Shown piece by piece: positions 50,350-61,083 of a stretch of DNA of 64,000 bases (its first letter is position 1; each line of letters opens with the position of its first letter). The notes below the pieces were generated by a model. It searched no databases. It was given only the letters and a program-made list of their open reading frames with translations, and was not told the origin of the DNA. A program made the position numbers and the translations under genes. This DNA is from Isoperla grammatica (Eukaryota > Arthropoda > Insecta > Plecoptera > Perlodidae), in assembly GCA_945910005.1 (NCBI GenBank), contig OX246741.1, positions 10,836,669 through 10,900,668 of the forward strand. The letters are read 5' to 3'.

Positions 50350-53300
50350 ATGGCGTGGACAAGGTACCAAGGATTTCTGGCCCTTGTGATGGTGTTCACT
50401 GGCTCCATTAATACAATCAGTACAAAGTATGTATGCAGCCACCATGAATTCTTCTTTAGAACTGTGTGTAATTTTTGTTTCGAATAGTGTGGGCTAAAAT
50501 GAACTGATTCTCTGTAGGTGGGCTGATCGTATGACGACGAAGGCTCCAGATGGAACCGAGAGGGCGTTTAACCACCCGTTTGTCCAAGCCAGTTCCATGT
50601 TCCTGGGAGAAATACTCTGTATTGTGACTTTTAAAATTATATATTTCCATTTCTGGAGAAAGCACGTGAGTAGAATTTATTGGGAGACGGTTCGAAAAAT
50701 TCGTTGAGTTGTAATTGATGAAGTAAAAACCGTGTCAATAGAAAAGAATGGGTGGAAGAGAAACTTGAGGAATTCATTTCCCAAGTTTGTATTCTGTACA
50801 GTGTTACTTTTACTTGGACCTTACCTACTTATTTTTACTACCAGTAGTAGGCCTATGTGTAGGCCTACATGTTTCTAAATTGTGTTTTATTATTTTCTTT
50901 CACTGTTCTATAAAAAAGAACTAGTGAAGAGAAAACACCATTGTCAGGGTTGGTCTATTTGCTGGTGATCCTGACGACAAAACACTTTTAGGTACTGGCA
51001 CTAATACTCTCGTTTTGTTAACAGGACGGTTCACATAACGAAGTCACCCTTTTGCAAGGAAATCGTAATTTCAATCAACTATGGCTCCTCGCTCCTGCGA
51101 TGTGCGACATGTGTGCAACGTCCATCATGTACATAGGCCTCAATTTAACTTACGCTTCGTCGTTTCAAATGTTACGAGGTACAGTAATATGTTATTTATT
51201 TACTATTTCCTCCTCTGGGGATGACGCTCAGATAATTTTAAAGTTACATTTAAACCAAGATGCACTCTTGAGGCAGACAGAATACGTATGCAGACCCTTA
51301 AAAACGAAAAAATAAATTAAACATAATTAAATTAGCCTACCATATATTGGATAGAAAACCATCCTTACACGGTAAACAACAAAGATTCGAAGGAAAAATC
51401 CAATAATGAAAATGCAAATATTTTGACGTCTGTGCTTCAAACCCGACGTTCGATGTTTCGATGCTCGTTGTGACCCGTCTCGATCTGTTGTCGTTTCCAG
51501 GAGCCGTGATCGTGTTCACGGGGATCCTGTCGGTGATATTCCTGCGACGTCGGCTCGGCGTTCGCGAGTGGGTCGGGATTCTGTTCATCATCTGCGGCCT
51601 GGGAGTGGTGGGTCTCTCCGACCTGATGATACCTAAGCCTGGGCCCGCTCCCACTCCACCCAATGGTACACACCTCGTGCTCACTGGCGACACCCACAGC
51701 TCTCGGGACGTTATCCTTGGCAAGTGTTCACCACTTTACAGTATACTACCCTATCTCAGTAACAATTGTGGCCGCCACGTGCAAAGATGTGACGTACGTG
51801 CAACCTATGCGTTAGTGTACTTTATGTAGGGTCTTCACATGAAATGCAGAATCAGCTAGGCGAGGAATAAGTTATGAGCGAACTCTTTGATTTCCAGGGG
51901 ATCTTCTAATTATCGGCGCCCAGCTCCTGTCGTCGGTACAAGTTGTGTTGGAGGAGAAGTTTGTATCGGGACTGGACATTCCAGCCCTTCAAGCCGTCGG
52001 ATGGGAGGGTAATTGACTTTCCATTCCACAGTCTGTTATAAAATCTCGCTCTGTCTGCTTTTATCCCTACATTCTCTTATTTAAAAATCAAAATTGATAT
52101 TCAGCTGTCATAACATTTTAAAAAATCTTTGTTTTGCGATTGCAATTGTTTTGATCAAATTGGCACTATTCAGTACATTTTATTACATTTGTGCTATTTG
52201 AGCAATCAACTAGCTGTATCATGTAGGGTGGAGCCAAGATGGATTAAGGCTACACCTACAACCTAATCAAAACAAAATAATATCCAATCGGAAGCGGCCG
52301 TGAAAAGACAGGGGGCTATCTGTCAAACAAGACATCATATTTCATATTGACCGTGTGATGATGCTCTTGCCCTCATGTTTTTCAGCAACAAGAAACATGT
52401 TTTAAATTGCAATTAAAATGTACCAAAAGGTGACAGCTTACTGAACATATGTTTTATTTTTTTTATGTAGTCCTTGTGCAATTACTTTAATTTAATCTAA
52501 TCATACGATGGTTGCTATTTAAACCATTATCGAAACACAATTAACGTTGTGCCTAATCGTCCCCGTATCTTTACTCCATCCGATCGGAACGTACCGCGTT
52601 GTTTTGCAGGTATATTCGGCTTCTGTGTACTGGGTCTCCTACAGATTCCGTTCTACTACATTTCCGTGCCGGCTCCGTTCGGCGACAACCCCCGTCACGT
52701 CCTCGAGGACGTTTTGGACGCGTTTGCGCAGATGGCCGACAACAAATTGATCATTGCAGCAGTTACCGGTGGGTCCTCGCTCCATTGCGCACATACATTT
52801 ATTGTTATTTGTGGCTCTTTGGCCGAGTGGGTTTATTCCAGCTTCCGATGCAGAAGGTTCAGGGTTTGATTCCCGGTTCGGGCCTGGGCTTTTTTAACTT
52901 TGGCTAATCTACGTATATACATATACGATGCTGGTACTGATGTAAACGGAGCCATCAGGTAAAATGTCGCTCACTGAAAATCAGTTCTTGTAACTGAGAG
53001 GGTAGACACTTTAAATATAAATTTGTTTATTTATTTGTTAACGTGCCTCACACACGCGGAGTACTTGCACGCCGGCGTTTATACCTTTCAGGCACGATAC
53101 TGAGCATAGCGTTCTTCAACTTTGCCGGGATCAGCGTGACGAAGGAACTGTCTGCCACAACGAGGATGGTTCTGGATTCCGTACGAACTCTCGTCATCTG
53201 GGTGGTTGCTCTCTCGCTCGGCTGGCAGGCATTCCATTACTTGCAGGTAAGCTGGGGGCCTCGTGTCGTTTGTTTTCAAGTTGCCCCACGGAAGTATTCT

Positions 53301-53789
53301 TGTGCTTACGACGTAGCCGAGTCCAATGGTATCAGCTTAGTTTTCTACTTCTTTAGTTCCTACTATCTACATAATTGAAACGGGTCCATTACAGATCATT
53401 TACATCCTTTTGTCACAGCTGGGTCAATTGTAACTAATTTTCTATTGTTTATACCCTAGTCTTAAATATTGTCATTAGTTAAACTAAATGCTTAAAATGC
53501 TATAGAAATTCCAAATAAATAAGCATGTACCCTCCTCATTGAAAATTATCACCCCCCGGTATTTTACACACGTCACAAAGTCGAGAGAAACCAACTCGTG
53601 TTTCAGATAATTGGGTTCGTTCTGTTGCTGACCGGGATGTGTCTGTACAACGACATCATCATCATGCAAGTGATCCACAAGATATGCGAGCGGTGTTCAA
53701 GCATGTCGGCGACAACGGCCAGTGAGGACAGAGAAGGTCTCATCAGCCAGCCGGCGGACGAGCCGAATCCTCCAGCCAGACAACCATAA
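50350..53789 (+). CDS. SLC35F6: Solute carrier family 35 member F6, complete, 8 coding exons
   Basis: Member of the drug/metabolite transporter superfamily; the human protein is lysosomal, with a reported mitochondrial partner (ANT2), and its substrate is not settled. Coding exons: 50350-50426, 50518-50665, 51025-51178, 51501-51719, 51898-52008, 52610-52768, 53092-53246 and 53607-53789 (stop TAA), giving about 401 aa against 371 in human. The ATG is fixed by MAWTRYQGFLALVM and TGSINTIS, near-identical to vertebrates. Other diagnostic stretches are LNLTYASSFQMLRG, SIAFFNFAGISVTKELSAT and TRMVLDSVRTLVIW. About ten hydrophobic segments are visible. The loop after SDLMIP is longer than in human and Pro-rich. 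The C-terminus has DREGLI, a [DE]xxxL[LI] sorting motif. The intron after exon 4 most likely uses a GC donor (g|GCAAGT at 51720). A SINE sits in intron 6. Confidence 0.95.
52811..53039 (+). mobile_element. tRNA-derived SINE in SLC35F6 intron 6 (Leu/Ser-like head)
   Basis: Box A-like TGGCCGAGTGG and box B-like GGTTTGATTCC are about 45 bases apart, as in class II tRNAs. The 3' half carries CACTGAAAATCAGTTCTTG, then AACTGAGAGGGTAGACAC and an AT-rich end. The tail matches the Asp-headed SINE in FKBP15, although the heads differ. Confidence 0.7.
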
Positions 53790-53810
53790 AACCAATTACT
53801 TAATAACAGA

Positions 53811-53816
53811 AATAAA
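53811..53816 (+). other. Poly(A) signal of SLC35F6
   Basis: AATAAA lies 22 bases after the SLC35F6 stop codon (TAA 53787-53789). This implies a very short 3'UTR unless a later signal is used; a second AATAAA-like word occurs near 53857. Confidence 0.5.
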
Positions 53817-54616
53817 ATCTCATATTTTTAAGAGAGCTACCATGTGACAGGATCTTAAATAAATTTTTTAATCTACATTTTAACATTTTGTTTATATATT
53901 TAACACTAGTGTTATGAGCACCTAATAACTATTAGTTGAAATGTGAAACAAGATTTGTATAAAGAATTTTAGTAGATATTTGGTCTCCATAATACATCCC
54001 CTATTAGTCCTATGTAGCCTATGTTATTATCCCAAATTCCCGGCAGGTTATGTGAACACATTACAAAACTTGGACTCACGGTAAGCCAAAAAGGAAAAAG
54101 CCTTCCATGGGCTAACGTGTGAAGCCAGTCAAAGAAACCAACAATTGGAGTATATTAGGGCGATGTCACGTTTACTGTGTCAACTTATGATGAACCTTAT
54201 GTAACACCGTAATATTTTGTAACATAATCTGACTTCTGAGAAGTAGTGAAATGTAACAACCAGCTCATTACATCTCGTAAAGAAAGAAAGAAAACAAAAA
54301 ACATCTACAAACAAACGAAGTTGTATATCTTCAGTTCTTTTGGTGGTTAGATCATGGATTTATAATAGTACTTCCTCACATATAACTCCATGGTTAGATT
54401 GCACACATGGTTATTATGAGTTCTTTTGGGCGAGGATTTGAGGGATTGGAATGATTTTTATTTAAACCGCTTGATTTTTCGCGCGTATAGGCCTACCAAG
54501 TTGGCGGTGGGCCTTTCAAATCTGTGAAATCACAGGGGCTGTGAACTATTGCGTAATCGCCAAGGCCATCCATGGATTGAATTTAGATTGACATCTTGTT
54601 TTCGTGTTGAGCAATC

Positions 54617-57600
54617 ATGGCTCTTTTACGTACGATTTCAAGAAAAATTCCTGATTGTGTTGTTCATACGAAATATTCCAGCACCCCAGCATTATTCTAT
54701 CACAAGAATGTAAGTTTTTCTGCAAATCGTTTACAGTTATTAGTTATTACGTAGTTAGGTTTCTCTTGGTTGGGCAAGTATAACCTCAAAAAAACCTTCC
54801 ACCGTGTTCTAGGTTTTGGATCACTACGAAAACCCGCGTAACGTCGGAACCCTTGATAAAAATGACAAGCAAGTTGGAACTGGATTAGTTGGAGCCCCGG
54901 CTTGTGGTGATGTGATGAAACTTCAGATCCGAGTTGATGACAATGGAAAAATCGTTGATGCTAAATTCAAAACATTTGGCTGTGGATCAGCTATCGCCTC
55001 AAGCTCCTTAGCCACTGAATGGGTTAAGGGTAAAACCGTCAATGAAGCACTGAAGTTAAAGAACACTGACATTGCAAAGGAGTTATCCCTTCCACCTGTG
55101 AAACTCCACTGCTCGAGTAAGTAGGGCCTAAATGTCAAGCACCATTCATAAGCTTAAGGTGTAAGTCGTAACGCTTGGGGTTTAATATTGCAATGTGTAG
55201 GCCTAGGCCTATGTTTCAATGTAAGTGGTCACAACCTGTCGTAAGGTGGAAGGCGTAAGAAGTTCAATGCATTTCTTACTCCATAAACATAGGAGTTACG
55301 CCTTACAACAGATTGTGAATGGCACTTAAGGTGACCATATTTATAAATTCCGGGACAAATAGGGTTTATATGCGTAGTTTAGAATAATACATATTAACCA
55401 TTTTCTCTCTTAGAGGCATGTTAGGAAAGCAGCACATGCAGTGTGATAATGTGACTAGTAGGCCTATTTAGGTTAGAAACTATCATTATAAATTTATTAT
55501 GATAGGCCTAGTTTCTAACCTAAATACTCGTCACATTATGTGTTAACCAGTTAACGGGGGGTGACGTCTATAGACGTCATGTCGCTGTGTCTCCGCGCCC
55601 GCGAATGACGTCGATAGACGTCACGGAGGGGTCGTCGCAGATCTGCAATGGGGTTGACGGTGTTTGCCGTCATGGTTTATTTCAAAATACTCGTCGTCTT
55701 TCGTAAACACATTGCGCCATCTATGAACAAAGTCGTGTACTGTAAATATAGGGTTGCCATTTGTCCGGTTAAACCCGGACATGCCCTCTTTTTCTTTCTT
55801 TTTTTTTTTTTTTTATGCTCTTCATGCGTCCGGGCGGCTTTTTAATAAAAGCATGAAATGTCCCGGTTTTTGGTTTCACTTCGGCCGGATCGCGTCTTTT
55901 TCACGAAAAATGCAGGTGTCACATTCACCATTCGATTAGTCGCAAACCCCCCCCCCCCCCCCCCCAGCACATTAGGCCTACCTACAAAAACGATTCTTAT
56001 AATTTTAAAACATGTAGGACTATATAGAAGCACAGATAACGGATTGTATGATCAACTTTATCTACACCAGGCTTTATACCTATCGGTTTCACTGCGAGCT
56101 GGGATCACCTCAGGCTACGAAAACACATTTCTCTCATTAGCCCACTACAAGCTTATCTACACCAGGCTTTACACCTATTATGGGTTTCACTGCAAGCTGC
56201 GTTCACCTCAGGCTACAAAAACACATTTCTCTCACTAGCCCACTACAAGCTTATCTACATCAGCCTGTACTCCTATTATGGGTTTCACTGCAAGCTGCAA
56301 TCACCTCAGGCTACGCAAACACATTTCTCTCACTAGCCTACTACAAGCTTATCTACACCAGGCTTTACACCTATTATGGGTTTCACTGCAAGCTGCGATC
56401 ACCTCAGGCTACGAAAACACATTTCTCTCACTAGCCCACTACAAGCTTATCTACACCAAGCTTTACGCCTATTATGGGTTTCACTGCGAGCTGCGTTCAC
56501 CTCAGGCTACGAAAACACATCTCTCACTAGCCCACTACAAGCTTATCTACATCAGCCTATACACCTATTATGGGTTTCACTGCGAGCTGGGATCACCTCA
56601 GCCTACGAAAACACATTTCTCTCACTAGCCCACTACAAGCTTATCTACATCAGCCTGTACTCTTATTATGGGTTTCACTGCGAGCTGCGATCACCTCAGG
56701 CTACGAAAACACATTTCTCTCACTAGCCTACTGCAAGCTTATCTACATCAGCCTTTGCCCTTTACACCTATTATGGATTTCGCTGCGAGCTGGGATCACC
56801 TCAGGCTACGAAAACACATTTCTCTCACTAGCCCACTACAAGCTTATCTACATCAGCCTGTACACCTATTATGGGTTTCACTGCAAGCTGGGATCATCTC
56901 AGGCTATGAAAACACATTTCTCTCACTAGCCCACTACAAGCTTATCTACACCAAGCTTTACACCTATTATGGGTTTCACTGCGAGCTGGGATCACCTCAG
57001 GCTACGAAAACACATTTCTCTCACTAGCCCCTACAAGCTTATCTACATCAGCCTGTACACCAATTATGGGTTTCACTGCGAGCTGGGATCACCTCAGGCT
57101 ACGAAAACACATTTCTCTCACTAGCCCACTACAAGCTTATCTACATCAGCCTGTACACCTATTATGGGTTTCACTGCGAGCTGCGTTCCCCTCAGGCTAC
57201 GAAAACACATCTCTCACTAGCCTACTGCAAGCTTATCTACATCAGCCTTTACACCTATTATGGGTTTCACCCCTCCCTGACCCACTATATGCATCAATCC
57301 CTGAGTATACCACTCTTTATTAAAATGTCCTCTTTTTGCCACCACAACTTATGGCAACCCTGTGTAAATACTGCTACTGTACTACTGTACTGTGTAAGTA
57401 TATTAATTGCATTTTTGCATCAATTATTGCTAGTACCTAATCCTAAACTTACCTTGCTGTCAAAACTTCCCCCACACAGACAAAAAATAAAATAAAAATG
57501 TATTAATTTTGTCACAATCTCACGAAGAGAATGAGTGTACGTTCATAATATTCTGATCAAAATTACGGAATATGTGCGTGATTTAATGGTCCATTTACAC

Positions 57601-58487
57601 ATGGGTCTAAGGATTAAGGTTTAAAGTTGAAGCATGCTAAATACATTATAGTGTTCACACACAGTCACTAGGTCTAAGAGCCAGGTCTAAGGTTTTAAGA
57701 AGTTGGCCAACTTTCAACTCTTAGACCCAACCAATCAGAAGTCGACGTCACTATCGTTTCGCCAATCGGAGAGCGACTGCATCAGTCAAATTATTAAATT
57801 ATTCAGTGTTTATCAGTGTTTAGCAAAGATCTATGTGAACCGAGAGGCTTAGTCCTTGGATATTAAAACCTTAAACCTAGACCTTAAAAATCAGTGTAAA
57901 CGCACCATAAGCCGACGTGGTGCACGTCGCGCCTAGCGGGGGATTTTAATTCCCCACCACCAGGCCACTCGGCGCGGAGAAAATACTCAGTTAACTGGTT
58001 AAACATTATGTGTTAAACAAAAAATGTATGAGTGATGATTAGGCATACTGATTATGAGAGATCATAAAATCCTCAGTCAGTCATACCATTCGACAATACA
58101 GCAGAAAAAGGGGAAACAATTCTACTTAGGCCTAGATTCACTAGCAGCCAGTAATTTTTCTGTAGAAGCATAGAAAATTTTTGTTCCAAATAACAATCGC
58201 GGTCGGACATCTCAACCTTTTATATCTTTGTGTATTGTCTAACCCTCATCATTTGAGTTACAAGTATAATAGCCTGTAACAGTACAGAATACAAGTCTAT
58301 GGCTGATAACATGAAATGTATAAGTTTGTAGGTACTGCACTTCACTGCCTATGTGTTGATCTAGTCGTAACATTTTGTTGTTTCAGTGCTTGCTGAGGAC
58401 GCTATTAAAGCGGCACTATCTGACTACAAGATAAAGCAGGAGTCACTAAAGAAGAGTGACGGAGATAAGAAATCGGTTTCCATTTAA
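54617..58487 (+). CDS. ISCU: Iron-sulfur cluster assembly scaffold protein, mitochondrial, 3 exons
   Basis: Scaffold on which NFS1, frataxin and ferredoxin build [2Fe-2S] clusters in the mitochondrial matrix. Exons: 54617-54709, 54813-55116 and 58387-58487 (stop TAA), all GT-AG, giving 165 aa against 167 in human. Exon 1 encodes a basic presequence (MALLRTISRK). The mature protein starts around VLDHYENPRNVG. The three cluster ligand cysteines are at about 62 (PACGDV), 88 (FGCGSA) and 131 (LHCSM), with Asp64 and His130 present. The chaperone-binding motif LPPVK is at 124-128. The residue after HCS is Met, as in frataxin-dependent eukaryotic scaffolds; bacteria often have Ile here. Nothing essential is missing. 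Intron 1 is about 100 bases. Intron 2 is 3270 bases and is mostly a piggyBac-like insertion (55547-57998). Confidence 0.97.
55443..55541. repeat. Inverted repeat next to the piggyBac-like element
   Basis: ATAATGTGACTAGTAGGCCT and TTTAGGTTAGAAACTATCAT are answered, reversed, by ATGATAGGCCTAGTTTCTAA and the CACATTAT word ending at 55541. The centre is AT-rich. Confidence 0.6.
56050..57271 (+). repeat. 98-bp satellite inside the piggyBac-like element, about 12-13 copies
   Basis: The unit includes CTACAAGCTTATCTACACCA, TATTATGGGTTTCACTGCGA, GATCACCTCAGGCTACGAAA and ACACATTTCTCTCACTAGCC. Spacing is 98 bases in most copies, some with 2-6-base gaps. The many overlapping 84-119 aa frames here are repeat artefacts. 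Confidence 0.9.
57587..57907. mobile_element. MITE nested in the piggyBac-like element (TAA target)
   Basis: 321 bases flanked by TAA (57584-57586 and 57908-57910). Ends read TGGTCCATTTACAC and reversed TGGTGCGTTTACAC, with AGGTCTAAGG-type subterminal words on both sides. It fits a PIF/Harbinger-like non-autonomous element. Confidence 0.7.
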
Positions 58488-58648
58488 TCCACTTAATGGC
58501 ACATGAGTAGTTTTGGTCGACTAGAGTGGTTACATCTCTCTGGTTCCGACACTACCTGCAACACATGTTTGCCGTGTATAAAGAAAGATAGATTAGAATC
58601 TTACTCAATAAGCTAATGCCTTATTTGGTGACAAAAAACAAACATGGT

Positions 58649-58654
58649 AATAAA
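58649..58654 (+). other. Poly(A) signal of ISCU
   Basis: AATAAA lies about 160 bases beyond the ISCU stop codon, the first canonical signal downstream. Confidence 0.5.
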
Positions 58655-60429
58655 TATTTGAAAACGTGAAATATAATTTATGTTATGACTGTAGTATTGA
58701 CTTCTGAGAGTAACTGATAACACAATTGGAGACCAACGCTCATTTGGCATAAATTTAACAGTATTTTCAACTTGTTTAAGCTAAAATCCTTCATTGACCA
58801 AGTGAGCTCTAGTTTATTTTATTGATTTGTGGTTTTTAAGAGCAATGACTATTGATTTTATTAAAATTATCTAAATTTAGAGTTTTCCAATAATTTCTTG
58901 AGACTATATCCCAGTTTTGAAACATATGTAAAAAAGGTTCAAATTTGTAGCAATTACACACTAATTTTCTTTGTATAGCCTATTCTTTAATTTGTTAATT
59001 TTGTATTGTTGATATGATAAAATAGTCTCTTAAGTTCTACCTATTTTCGTAATTAAATCCTTAAATAAATCCCGATAATTAATGTTGGAAACGGGGTCAA
59101 GATATATATATAAAAAATTAAAAATCCTTTTTTAGTCAACATGTTTTACATTTCATCAGTGTTTAGGTCTACATTTGGGTGCACATGTTAAAGTTTTTTA
59201 GTGCTAGACAGCTGATGATGCAACGAGGCTAATCGAGACGACGCTAAACAGCTTTTTATGGTTTGAACACACTAATTTTGCACTGTATTAATATTTATGG
59301 TAGTCATTGCTCTTAACTAGGTACTTGCAGCTTAAATTTTTCTCTAGTCACAATAGTAATGTTTCTACAAATAATTCTATATTTTGACACTTATTCTTTC
59401 ATTATTCAACAATTGGCATTCAATAATGGTAGAAATGTTGACCCATTCCTGGTTTGTGTGACAAAGAATGTAATCACACCATCAGTTAAAGTATGTCTTG
59501 TGTTTTTGTATGTATTTTATTATTATTAAAAAAAGGTAGAATTCAAAGTTGCCTACTTGTTCAAAAATTACGTACTGTTTTTCATGTCTTTCTCCACCTT
59601 ATCTCAGTAGGTCTACAGCAAAACCCTGCTATAACATTCCTTGAAAGGTAAAAGTTGCCAAACCAGTAAAATAGTCTCATAATCACAAGCTTTAGCTCTT
59701 AATTTCCCCAATTATAAAGTTATCCGCTGTAATACAATCTACCATCAATAGAAAACCAATGAAAGAACTGTACATGAAAAAAATGTCTTCCTTTATGAAC
59801 TATTGGAATATCGTAATGCTTACGTAATGTGTAAATAAGGAAGAAAGTGGGAGTAGAGAGCCTGTGTTTCAAGTTGGGTAATTATCAGTTGTGTTGGTAC
59901 GGTCACAAGAAGAATGACTTGTTGGTGATAACGGAATTCCAAAACTGGCATTGAGTGGGAAGATCAGATTCAGGCAGATATGGAGAGTATTGGGCAGTGG
60001 TTGAGACAAATGAGAAGTGAAAGGAGGACAGGAAAAATGGGAGAGAGCTTGTGTCATAGGAAGAGAAGTGCAAAGATGAGGTGTTGAGCTTGTCAGGCTG
60101 GTATTGATTCCGTGATGCCCAAGATCAATGGTGGAAACGCCCTGTGGCGTATCAAGGGAGGGTGCTTGGGGGGCTTACGCCCCCCAAAATCCCATACTCT
60201 GCAAATAATCTAAATTTAAGCAAAAAACTAAGTACATATTCATATTCATTTCTCTATTTGCTTAGTCAGGATACGGACTGTATCACAGGAGAAATTGTTT
60301 AAGTTGTAACAATGTAGTAATTTGTGTATGTTTGTAATATTTCCCATTAACACATTAAAACCACTTCAAGAATACAGATTTAAAAGAAAACTTGCTGCAT
60401 TGCATGCACCTTTTTACAATTATGTAGTA
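58655..60429. other. Intergenic after ISCU
   Basis: AT-rich DNA. The word AATGTTGGAAACGGGGTCAA followed by (AT)n at 59083-59112 matches 32994-33024, which marks a dispersed repeat. CTGATGA..CGAGAC at 59213-59243 resembles a broken hammerhead core. The stretch 59860-60130 is G/A-rich without a usable frame. Confidence 0.4.
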
Positions 60430-61053
60430 AAGCCGCATTCACATAAATGACTATTGATTACTGACTATTGACTATTGACTAGTGATTATTGACTACCCAA
60501 AGAAAGATATGAACACTACACAACTAAGTTCTTTGACACGTATGATCTGCCACCTAGAACAAATGAATCAAACTGATTGACAAACAACGAGTTGTCAAAA
60601 TAATAAAATTGCAACATTATGAAGAAAACGAGGTATGGCGATAGTAACTGTTCACCAGTTAAAACGTTTAATGATGGGCTTAACCAAGTTGTGAAGGTTT
60701 TGTATGTTTCTTGTTTGTTTTGAAGATTTGTTTTCAAAATAAGAATGTTTTATTGTTTGACAGCTTCATAAAAATAATAAATAAATAATATTCGCCGGAA
60801 ATAGTCAAAAACAAATATACACTTGACAGTAATTGAATAGTGGTATTGACTTCCGTTGCTCCACATTCATTGGCTGAACGGGAACGTTGTGATTGGTTGT
60901 AACTATGACTTCCAGATATCTTCAATTCGTTAGTCAATAGTCAATAGTCATAAGTCAAAAGTAAAGTTGTGTGAACGTCAGCACGTATCGCCTATGGTTC
61001 AATTCGCTTAGTCACTAGTCAATAGTCACTAGTCATTTATGTGAACGCGGCTT
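60430..61053. mobile_element. MITE related to the 44-kb element
   Basis: About 624 bases with terminal inverted repeats AAGCCGCATTCACATAAATG and reversed AAGCCGCGTTCACATAAATG, flanked by TA. Subterminal DNA has many GACTATTGACTA words on both sides. The interior shares a segment with the FKBP15 intronic element in opposite orientation, which encodes the same spurious short reading frame. It carries no transposase. Confidence 0.8.
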
Positions 61054-61083
61054 TACAGTTCCGCAGCCAGGGGGGCTGTGGGG

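Larger units (their letters stand above)
55547..57998. mobile_element. piggyBac-like non-autonomous element filling ISCU intron 2
   Basis: About 2452 bases flanked by TTAA on both sides (55543-55546 and 57999-58002). Inverted ends read CCAGTTAAC / GTTAACTGG. Subterminal inverted words are TCTCCGCGCC near 55590 and GGCGCGGAGA at 57971-57980. Two dyads, TGACGTCTATAGACGTCA and TGACGTCGATAGACGTCA, sit near the left end. It has no transposase frame; the interior is mostly a 98-bp satellite plus a nested MITE. It belongs to the TTAA-target class; assignment to piggyBac is inferred from the target and the CC start. Confidence 0.65.

Noticed and set aside
52811..52890. Functional tRNA genes at SINE heads
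   Set aside because: Arms are mismatched and the copies continue into SINE bodies and tails, so they are retroposed derivatives.
56180..57027. Several overlapping 84-119 codon + strand frames
   Set aside because: They are successive frames of one 98-bp satellite inside an intronic transposon.
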